From assembly GCA_947066105.1 (NCBI GenBank), contig CAMSYM010000012.1, positions 1 through 64,000 on the forward strand: DNA of 64,000 nt. The letters run 5' to 3'. Positions 8,269 to 15,179 of this stretch are shown piece by piece. The notes beneath the pieces were generated by a model. It was given only the letters and a program-made list of their open reading frames with translations, had not been told where the DNA came from and did no database searches. The translations under genes were made by a program, and so were the position numbers. The stretch's first letter is position 1; every line of letters starts with the position of its first letter. This stretch comes from an uncultured Clostridia bacterium (lineage in GTDB: Bacteria; Bacillota; Clostridia; Christensenellales; Pumilibacteraceae).

Positions 8269-9396
8269 TTACGCCTTTGTTTCCGCCAAAAACCGAACGA
8301 ACGAATTTTTGTTTTCGATAGCGGTAGTCGTCGGTCTGCCGAGATCGGCGCGAGAGCCTATCGCGCACTCGACTTCGATAAAGGTAAGCGTGTTTTCGTT
8401 TTTCGCAAGGTCCAGCTCGGCTTCCAACGCATCGTAGGTCGCGACTTTTACCGCCTTACCGTATCCGCAAGCAAGCGCGACAGCCGTATAGTCCACGGTG
8501 TTCGAAACCGTCGGCATGCCGCCCACCGTTTCGTGCGCGCCGTTGTTTATCAAGATATGTACCAGGTTTTTGGGCTTGTTTGCGCCTATAACAGCCATTG
8601 CGCCCATATGCATGAGCGCCGCGCCGTCGCCGTCGATACACCAAATTTTACGGTCGGGCTTGTTTACGGCGATACCGAGCGCGATCGACGAGCTGTGCCC
8701 CATAGATCCGACCGTCAAAAAATCATACTTATGTTCCTGCCCGTTCGCTTCGCGTATCTCGAATAGCTCCCGCGACGCCTTGCCCGTAGTCGACACTATC
8801 GGGTCGTCGCCGCTTACTTTTACTATACGGCGGATCGCTTCTTCCCTGCTCATCGCCGCATCGTTCTTGTATTTAACGCTTTCTTTGTATTCGAGCGCAT
8901 TCTTTTTCACGACGAACGCCACCTGCTTTCCGCGTGCCAATAACGCGTCGAATTCCCGCATTTTTTGTTCGAGCATTTTTTCGGTAGTTGCGCCGTCTAT
9001 CACGTATGCGGCTATATCCATATCTTCGAGCAAGCGCAACGTCACTTGACCTTGGTATATATGTTGCGGTTCGTCATGCACGTTCGGTTCGCCGCGCCAC
9101 CCTATAACGAACACGCACGGCATGGCATACACTTTGTCGTTGAGCAACGACGCAACGGGATTTATGATATTGCCCTCGCCGCTGTTTTGCAAATACACGA
9201 GCGGAGTTTTGCCGGTAGCCAAGTGGTAGCCTGCGGCGATCGCCACACAGTTCCCTTCGTTCGCGGCTATCAAATGCCGCTTGGGATCTATGCCGTAGGT
9301 TTTCATCAAATGATCGCACAACGGCTTTAATTGCGAATCGGGTACGCCGCAAAAAAATTCCGCGCCTATTATGTCTGTAAAGCTTTTTACGTTCAT
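8269..9396 (-). CDS. aepY: Phosphonopyruvate decarboxylase
   Basis: A 375-residue thiamine-diphosphate enzyme that decarboxylates 3-phosphonopyruvate to phosphonoacetaldehyde. This irreversible step pulls the unfavourable PEP mutase reaction forward. The N-terminal pyrimidine-binding half has ANEGNCVAIAAGYHLATGK with the catalytic Glu47. The C-terminal half has the ThDP motif from GDGAALMHMGA (256-266) to NN (284-285). GVPDSQLKPL and HDEPQHIYQGQ are typical of the Ppd family. It lies 13 bases after the PEP mutase gene and is the last gene of the long operon. The usual third gene, the 2-aminoethylphosphonate transaminase aepZ, is absent from the cluster. Confidence 0.93.
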   Translation of the reverse strand: MNVKSFTDIIGAEFFCGVPDSQLKPLCDHLMKTYGIDPKRHLIAANEGNCVAIAAGYHLATGKTPLVYLQNSGEGNIINPVASLLNDKVYAMPCVFVIGWRGEPNVHDEPQHIYQGQVTLRLLEDMDIAAYVIDGATTEKMLEQKMREFDALLARGKQVAFVVKKNALEYKESVKYKNDAAMSREEAIRRIVKVSGDDPIVSTTGKASRELFEIREANGQEHKYDFLTVGSMGHSSSIALGIAVNKPDRKIWCIDGDGAALMHMGAMAVIGANKPKNLVHILINNGAHETVGGMPTVSNTVDYTAVALACGYGKAVKVATYDALEAELDLAKNENTLTFIEVECAIGSRADLGRPTTTAIENKNSFVRFLAETKA

Positions 9397-9409
9397 TGCT
9401 TTCTCCGTA

Positions 9410-10705
9410 TTACAATTCTTCTATCAAAGAAATAATATCTTTTATGGGCATGAGCCGCGAATCGACTTCGTGCGCACGGTGATACTTTAATATATCTTTC
9501 GCCGTTTGTTCCATTGCGGGATATGCGCTACGCGTCAGCTGGTTGGCGTAAATAACTATGTTCACGCCGTGCTCGGACAGTTCTTTTTCGGTGACGGTGT
9601 TGAACGACGACGGCACGACGACGATAGGCGTGGTTTTATCGGACTTGCGGAACGCATCGCAAAACTCCAAAATTTCCGACGGGTCTTTTTTACGGCTGTG
9701 TATCATGATACCGTCCGCGCCCGCCTTGACGTATGCGAACGCTCTGTCGAGCGCGTCGCGCATTCCGCGTTCGAGGATCAAGCTTTCTATGCGCGCTATT
9801 ATCATGAAATCGTCGGTGAGCTGAACGTTCTTTCCTGCGGTTATCTTTTCGCAAAAATGCTCGATGCTGTCCTGCGTTTGCTCGACGTCCACGCCGAAAA
9901 GCGAATTCTTTTTAAGCCCCGTTTTATCCTCGATTATCACCGCGGAAACGCCCATACGCTCCAACGACCTAACCGTATATACGAAGTGTTCCGTCAACCC
10001 GCCCGTATCGCCGTCGAAAATTATGGGCTTGGTAGTCACTTCCATTACGTCGTCTATCGTTCTGAACCGCGAAGTCATATCCACAAGCTCGATATCGGGC
10101 TTTCCTTTTGCGGTGGAATCGCACAGAGAACTGATCCACATAGCGTCGAACTGGCTAAACTCGCCGTCGTGTTCCACTATCGTCTTTTCGGCGATAAGCC
10201 CTGTCAACCCGCTGTGTACTTCGATAGTTTTCACTATCGGACAAAGCGTCAACAACTGTTTCAAACGTTTTCTGCGATATTCGGGCATCGACAATTTTTC
10301 TTTTATTCTCGCGTCCGTACGCTTAACGTTTTCGTTATATGTATACGGAACGTCGATTATTTTCCCGCCGTAAGCGCTCAACAGCTTTTGAACGTTGTCG
10401 CGGATCGCTTTCATTGGACCATTCAACCAGTTATCGCCGTGTATAACGTAATCGGGCTTTATCTCGGCGATCGCCTTGTCGTACATAATTTCGTCCTGTA
10501 CGATGACTGCTTTTACGCCGTCGAGCTTTTTGACCATATCTATACGTTCTCGGAACGATACGACGGGAAATCTGTTGAAGCGTATCATCGCCTCGTCTGT
10601 CAATACCCCGACGTACACATCGCCGTACTTCCGCGCCTCGCCGATAATATTCAAATGCCCTTCGTGAATCACGTCGGTGCAAAAACAAGTGTAAACCTTT
10701 TTCAT
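9410..10705 (-). CDS. aepX: Phosphoenolpyruvate mutase fused to a cytidylyltransferase-like domain
   Basis: A 431-residue two-domain enzyme. Residues 1-135 form a TagD/glycerol-3-phosphate-cytidylyltransferase-like domain with the HxGH-type motif HEGH (14-17) and a YTYNENVKRTDARI tail. Residues from about 145 form PEP mutase of the isocitrate-lyase superfamily, with DGDTGG (231-236) and the diagnostic loop EDKTGLKKNS (259-268). The mutase makes the C-P bond by converting PEP to phosphonopyruvate. The attached domain suggests that a downstream phosphonate is also activated with a nucleotide, probably CMP; that part is inference. It is one base from the preceding gene and 13 bases from aepY. 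Confidence 0.93.
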   Translation of the reverse strand: MKKVYTCFCTDVIHEGHLNIIGEARKYGDVYVGVLTDEAMIRFNRFPVVSFRERIDMVKKLDGVKAVIVQDEIMYDKAIAEIKPDYVIHGDNWLNGPMKAIRDNVQKLLSAYGGKIIDVPYTYNENVKRTDARIKEKLSMPEYRRKRLKQLLTLCPIVKTIEVHSGLTGLIAEKTIVEHDGEFSQFDAMWISSLCDSTAKGKPDIELVDMTSRFRTIDDVMEVTTKPIIFDGDTGGLTEHFVYTVRSLERMGVSAVIIEDKTGLKKNSLFGVDVEQTQDSIEHFCEKITAGKNVQLTDDFMIIARIESLILERGMRDALDRAFAYVKAGADGIMIHSRKKDPSEILEFCDAFRKSDKTTPIVVVPSSFNTVTEKELSEHGVNIVIYANQLTRSAYPAMEQTAKDILKYHRAHEVDSRLMPIKDIISLIEEL

Positions 10706-10706
10706 G

Positions 10707-11888
10707 TCAGTTCTCCTTATGCTTTTCTATGATTTGTTTGATGATGAACTCCGCTGTTTCGCTTATCTTGTCGAACGGCACGCATTTGACGAGATCGACG
10801 CCGAACGCGCGCTTCACCTTATCGAGCAACTCGTCGGTGTAATACAGCGTGCCGTTTTCTATCTTTTCTACGCCGTCGAGATAAATAGACTGTCTGTTTT
10901 TTTCGCGCATCGCGTCCAGCGTAAATTTATCTTCGCAGATATTCGCCGCGATCTCTTTGCCCGTACCGTCGATAATAACGGGATACCCGCCGATCTCGCC
11001 GAAAACGCCGGGGCAATGCAGTTTGACGCGCTTACCGTCGCGCACTGCTCCGAGTATGCCTTTTATTATCTCGAAGTTGCTCGACGCGTTCATCATATTG
11101 CGTTTTGCGTCGGTGGGCATTGCTATCTTGCACGCCGCAAAAACTTTATCCATATCCGCATTCAACGGCTTGCCGCCGTATTCCAATGCGATGAGTTGTT
11201 CTACGTTCTCGGTCTGCCCTTCCTTACTGATGACCACGTCGTGGAAATGCGCCGTCGCATACGTAACGTCGATATTCCAAAAATCTTTTATGCCGCACTG
11301 CTCCGCCGCCGCAAGCTTGATGCGCGGTATAAGATGATTGACGTTGCCGCTGCCGAAATCGGGATAAAGCTTGCCTGCCGATTTGAGCCACGGTATGACC
11401 GCGTCCGAATACGACGTGTTTATCACCAACGCTTTGCAGTCCGCTTTTTCGCAAGCCTCCATTATATTTTTGACGTAGCGAATGGAAAGCGGCGTCCATA
11501 TCCCGTAGGCGCGAATATTTTTCCAGGAAATACTACCGTATTTCAAACCCGAATATGCGCGGCTGCTGTTGACTATAATGTCGGGCTCGTTCTCTTTAAA
11601 ACACTTTGCCAAACAGTCTGTGTCGTTAAGATCAACGCCCGATACGATATTTATATCCGTGCGGTTTTGCCCGCGGATCGCCGACGCTATCTTCACTATA
11701 TTGACGTCGGAAAGCATTTTTTCCGCATTGCGCCCGACGACTGTTATCGACATGCGTTCGTCGCCGACGGACATCAAATAGTCGAGCAAGTAATTACCCA
11801 CACTGCCCAAGCCGACGATCATGATCTTGACTTTTTTATCGACGAGCCGAGTACGTAAAGCGTTCAGTTTTTGTTCGATGATATTCAT
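10707..11888 (-). CDS. Unknown Rossmann-fold NAD(P)-binding protein of the phosphonate cluster
   Basis: A 393-residue protein with an N-terminal dinucleotide-binding motif (VKIMIVGLGSVGNYLLDYL, about 20-38), an acidic-end strand (ITVVGRN) and a following DIIVNSSRAYSG segment reminiscent of saccharopine or lactate dehydrogenase-like folds. The C-terminal half is not recognised. It overlaps the nucleotidyltransferase gene by ATGA and precedes PEP mutase by one base, so it is co-translated with phosphonate genes. Since aepZ is missing, it could reduce phosphonoacetaldehyde to 2-hydroxyethylphosphonate or act on another phosphonate intermediate. This is inferred from position only; a sugar-modifying role is equally possible. 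Confidence 0.7.
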   Translation of the reverse strand: MNIIEQKLNALRTRLVDKKVKIMIVGLGSVGNYLLDYLMSVGDERMSITVVGRNAEKMLSDVNIVKIASAIRGQNRTDINIVSGVDLNDTDCLAKCFKENEPDIIVNSSRAYSGLKYGSISWKNIRAYGIWTPLSIRYVKNIMEACEKADCKALVINTSYSDAVIPWLKSAGKLYPDFGSGNVNHLIPRIKLAAAEQCGIKDFWNIDVTYATAHFHDVVISKEGQTENVEQLIALEYGGKPLNADMDKVFAACKIAMPTDAKRNMMNASSNFEIIKGILGAVRDGKRVKLHCPGVFGEIGGYPVIIDGTGKEIAANICEDKFTLDAMREKNRQSIYLDGVEKIENGTLYYTDELLDKVKRAFGVDLVKCVPFDKISETAEFIIKQIIEKHKEN

Positions 11889-12631
11889 GATTCCTCCGTG
11901 ATTTTATCGAAATCTTCAACCGTATTGCAGTTGATCCAAGTATCCAATTTGACGAGCGAATAATCTGTTTTACTGCGTTTGCCGAAATATTTTTGGATAA
12001 ACACGAGATTGGTCCCGCGCCATGACTTTTCGTCTATATCCGAGAAACAGGTTTCGATCTTATCGGCGTTTGCGAATTTCCATATCTGTCCGGAATTGTA
12101 TACCGACAAGAACGGCTCGCGAATTTCCAAACAGTTATGCGCCGTATCGTAAATATAATGCACCGTGTTTTCCGCGTCGTAATAGAAAACGACCGATTTT
12201 TTCGCATCTATGTTTTCGCCGTTATATGTTATAACGTCGCCGCAGGCATTGACCGCACGGTCGAACGATCGCGCGTCGACATGCAGATCGCCCTCGGCAA
12301 AGACAACTTCGTCGAATGAATTTTTCACGGCGTATTGCAAGCCGATATACAGGCTGTACCCGGACGCATAATCGGCGTAATGCTCGTTCTTCAACAATAC
12401 TATTTTGTCGGAGATATCGGCAAGCTCGGTTTTGACGGCTTTTTCCAGCTCGTCGAACATATAGCCGCCCACAATTATATATTTGTCGAACGTCGCGGCT
12501 TTGCGTATCAAACGGCTGAGCAAGCACTCCGAAAATTTATTTCGGTAATACAAGCACTTCAAGCATTCCCGACCGAGCGATCTGCCGAATCTGGACGACG
12601 TACCCGCTACGGTTATCAACAGCGCTTTCAT
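11885..12631 (-). CDS. Sugar/choline-type nucleotidyltransferase, candidate phosphonate cytidylyltransferase
   Basis: A 248-residue protein of the NTP-transferase fold. The nucleotide-binding signature is TVAGTSSRFGR (7-17), and the metal-binding segment FAEGDLHVDA (111-120) corresponds to the D of LicC/GlmU-type enzymes. Its length matches CTP:phosphocholine cytidylyltransferases. With two LicD proteins in the same operon, which use CDP-choline-like donors, the likely job is to activate a phosphonate (or another small phosphate ester) as a CMP conjugate. Start and stop overlap both neighbours by four bases. The nucleotide and substrate cannot be read from sequence. Confidence 0.8.
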   Translation of the reverse strand: MKALLITVAGTSSRFGRSLGRECLKCLYYRNKFSECLLSRLIRKAATFDKYIIVGGYMFDELEKAVKTELADISDKIVLLKNEHYADYASGYSLYIGLQYAVKNSFDEVVFAEGDLHVDARSFDRAVNACGDVITYNGENIDAKKSVVFYYDAENTVHYIYDTAHNCLEIREPFLSVYNSGQIWKFANADKIETCFSDIDEKSWRGTNLVFIQKYFGKRSKTDYSLVKLDTWINCNTVEDFDKITEES

Positions 12632-13614
12632 TTAAATCTCTCCACGCACATTTCGATACCCTTTTCAAGCGTTACGCGCGGCTTCCAGCCCGTGCGCGTA
12701 ACGAGCTTTTCCGTACTCAGCAACCGCCTTTCGGGATCGGACTCGCGGTACCCGTCGAACACTATTTCGGGATCTTTTATGCCTAACTTATCGGCGCACA
12801 GTTTAACGAGATCGACAATGGTTATCTCCTCGTCGGTACCCACGTTGTACACACTGCCGTCGAGCGCGGACGGCGTATCGATCAAAGCTTTTACCGCGGC
12901 GCAACTGTCGTAATTATGTAAAAACGTGCGACGGTTCTTTTTGGAATTTTCCAAAAGTTCGACGCGCCCGTCCTTTTTCAGCGACGTGAGTATGTGCGGG
13001 ATTATGTGCTTGGGATACAATTCGTTTTTGCTATACACGTTGGCGAACCGTATCGAACAGCCCGATATTTTGCCTTCGTTGACGGCGTCGCGCATAAAAA
13101 ATTCCGTCATCAATTTACCGACCGCATAACTGGTGCGCTGGCTGTGTTCCGCGTTCGCAAGAGTTAAAAAAGAATCTTCGCGCACCCCCCCCCGCGTCCA
13201 AGAATCCATCGAATAAACTTCCGACGTGGAGCAGTTGATATATGTATCCGCTTTAAGCTCTATCGCCATATCCAAAAACGACTTCATGCTTTCCACATTG
13301 GTGCGGAAAGTCCGATTCACATGATAGAAATGCTCGGTGTGAACGACCGCCGCACAGTTAACGAACACAAATCTCGAATATCCGCGCACGACATCTTTTT
13401 CGAGCTTCGCTTTGAGCGACGCCATGTTGTCCGCATTGTCGATATCGTATTCGAAAAACTCGAACGACTCGTTGCCGAGCAGATCCCGCACCGTATCTAT
13501 CGACGACGCGAAAAAATTATCGAACCCGACGACCTTGTGTCCCGCCGCCGTAAGCTGTCGCGCCAATTCGTTGCCCGTCATTCCCGCAACGCCGCTGATG
13601 ACATACAGATCCAT
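12628..13614 (-). CDS. NAD-dependent epimerase/dehydratase (extended SDR) with a nine-G tract
   Basis: A 328-residue extended short-chain dehydrogenase. It shows GVAGMTG (8-14) for NAD binding, NCAA, INCSTSEVY and the catalytic YAVGK (163-167), followed by RFANVYSKNELYP and a GTDEEITIVDLV C-terminus as in nucleotide-sugar 4-epimerases and 4,6-dehydratases. It should modify a nucleotide sugar for the operon's polysaccharide. The start overlaps the phosphoesterase stop. A run of nine G (13193-13185, coding Arg141-Val144) sits upstream of the catalytic Tyr-Lys pair; a one-base slip would truncate the enzyme, making it a candidate phase-variable gene. Confidence 0.88.
   Translation of the reverse strand: MDLYVISGVAGMTGNELARQLTAAGHKVVGFDNFFASSIDTVRDLLGNESFEFFEYDIDNADNMASLKAKLEKDVVRGYSRFVFVNCAAVVHTEHFYHVNRTFRTNVESMKSFLDMAIELKADTYINCSTSEVYSMDSWTRGGVREDSFLTLANAEHSQRTSYAVGKLMTEFFMRDAVNEGKISGCSIRFANVYSKNELYPKHIIPHILTSLKKDGRVELLENSKKNRRTFLHNYDSCAAVKALIDTPSALDGSVYNVGTDEEITIVDLVKLCADKLGIKDPEIVFDGYRESDPERRLLSTEKLVTRTGWKPRVTLEKGIEMCVERFK
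13185..13193 (-). repeat. Nine-base poly(G) tract inside the SDR gene
   Basis: Nine C in a row on the plus strand give nine G in the coding strand (codons CGG GGG GGG GTG). Such a run is exceptional in this window apart from the ten-base tract at 54980-54989, and is of the length at which strand slippage becomes frequent in contingency genes. Confidence 0.9.
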
Positions 13615-14342
13615 TATATACCGTCCTCCAATCTTGTTTTATAAAATTCGTCCACTTGCCCGCAGTACAGCGCCTGTTCTCCCGCTATATCGTAAGCAAC
13701 TTTATGGAATGTCAGTTCTTCCGTATCGGTATCGAGTACGGCGAACTGCGCCTTATTGTTATGGTTTCTCGGCTGCCCTACCGAGCCGGGATTGATAAAC
13801 ACCGTCTTTTTTTTGTTGCGCATGCGCTTATCGTCCGCATCGAAATACCGCTCGAAAAAATGCGGCAAATGCGAATGCCCCGAAAACACGTAATCATATT
13901 CGGAGTAATCGGAAAGATCGATATCGCTCGGCGATATACTTTTCCAAAAAACGTCTTTTAGACTGCCGTGTACCGCCAAACATTTTTTACCGCTTACCGA
14001 AAACTCGCAAACGCCCGCCGCCGTCATGCCGGTCTTTATATACGCCGTTGTATCCGCCGTCAACACGCTACGCGTATAACGCGCGCTGTCGCGCCCGCGC
14101 TCGGACGAAAACCGTTCGTAATCGGCGTTTATTATAGCGCGTTCGTGATTGCCGTAAATATTGCATAACACGGGAAACGGCAAACTTTTTACGGCGCTTA
14201 CCGTTTCGTTGGATCGCATGCCGTAATCTATCAGGTCGCCCAATATGGCGCAACCGTCGATCTCGCATTCCGCGGCTTTTTTCAATATTGCATTCAACGC
14301 GTTTAAATTGCCGTGGATATCCGATATTATCAACACTCTCAC
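13614..14342 (-). CDS. Calcineurin-like metallophosphoesterase
   Basis: A 242-residue phosphoesterase with all metal-binding blocks in order: DIHGN (8-12), GDLIDYG, GNHE, LAVHGS and GHSHLPH. It resembles YfcE/MJ0936-type phosphodiesterases and diadenosine-type hydrolases. It overlaps the licD gene (ATGA) and the SDR gene (TAATG), so it belongs to the operon. A role in hydrolysing a phosphodiester or trimming the phosphonate or phosphate decoration is plausible. The substrate cannot be deduced. Confidence 0.88.
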   Translation of the reverse strand: MRVLIISDIHGNLNALNAILKKAAECEIDGCAILGDLIDYGMRSNETVSAVKSLPFPVLCNIYGNHERAIINADYERFSSERGRDSARYTRSVLTADTTAYIKTGMTAAGVCEFSVSGKKCLAVHGSLKDVFWKSISPSDIDLSDYSEYDYVFSGHSHLPHFFERYFDADDKRMRNKKKTVFINPGSVGQPRNHNNKAQFAVLDTDTEELTFHKVAYDIAGEQALYCGQVDEFYKTRLEDGI

Positions 14343-15169
14343 TTTTCGATCTCTCCGTTATCCGAAATGTAAGCTTCGTATTTATGGTGTGAAACACGCT
14401 CGTTTTCCGGCGGCAACTGCATATAGTCGCCGTATATCGATCTGAGCGTTTGGTCGTAAGCTTCGGGAATTTTGTAAGATCTGTCGCCGAACCGGCATGA
14501 TACCGTATTTTCGTACTTGGATCTTTCGCATGTAAAATACGTAAAGCTTCCTGCGAAATCGCTCACGTAGCCCGTTTCCGTTCCGCTGTACTTTTTGGCG
14601 TTTTTAACTATTCGTTTAAGAAAGTAATCGCGCGGGAACATTTTTGCGAAACAGCTTAACAACGCCACGGCGATCCGTCTCAATATTCCGCCGCGCGCTT
14701 TGCCGCGGTGCTTTCTCGCAGTTTCCAAAATACTCAGCCTGTCGCGTCTTTTTTGCATGCGCGCGACCTGCTTTTTGTCGACAGGCGCGTTATCGTACGG
14801 AAATACGTCTATATTGACGGAAAGCTTTACGGCGCAACGCTCCTTACTCGGCTCGTACAAAACAGTCGTCGTGTCCAGTACTTTTCCGTACGGGAATCCA
14901 AACGACTTATCGAGTTCGTAACTGTTGAATTTATAACGCGAGTTTTCCGCGTTGAACGTTCGCATGAATTTATCGTAGTCTTTACGCAACATGGATATAT
15001 CGATGTCGTCGTCCCACGGGATATAATCGTTATGCCGAACCGCGCCGATAAGCGTGCCGAAATCGAGCCAATAACCTATGTCGTTCGCATCGCAAAACTC
15101 GGTCACGGCTTTCAGAATATCTATCTGCAACTCGCGTAATTTTTTATCGTCTATTTGTTCCATAGCCAT
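14339..15169 (-). CDS. LicD-family phosphotransferase
   Basis: A 276-residue LicD protein. The signature FGTLIGAVRHNDYIPWDDDIDI (37-58) holds the nucleotidyltransferase-fold acidic residues, followed by SVNIDVFPYDN. LicD enzymes move phosphocholine from CDP-choline onto surface glycans, and relatives handle other phosphoalcohols. Here the operon also encodes phosphonate synthesis and two nucleotidyltransferase domains. The donor may therefore be a CMP-phosphonate, an inference from context. ATG 15169 is preceded by AGGAG. It lies ten bases after the flippase-LicD fusion; the two LicD domains are divergent and may act on different sugars or linkages. Confidence 0.9.
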   Translation of the reverse strand: MAMEQIDDKKLRELQIDILKAVTEFCDANDIGYWLDFGTLIGAVRHNDYIPWDDDIDISMLRKDYDKFMRTFNAENSRYKFNSYELDKSFGFPYGKVLDTTTVLYEPSKERCAVKLSVNIDVFPYDNAPVDKKQVARMQKRRDRLSILETARKHRGKARGGILRRIAVALLSCFAKMFPRDYFLKRIVKNAKKYSGTETGYVSDFAGSFTYFTCERSKYENTVSCRFGDRSYKIPEAYDQTLRSIYGDYMQLPPENERVSHHKYEAYISDNGEIEK

Positions 15170-15179
15170 AGCTTTTCTC

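Noticed and set aside
8198..8368. N-terminal extension of the flavodoxin
   Set aside because: It crosses the promoter and overlaps aepY; ATG 8197 has AAAGGAG and gives the family opening.
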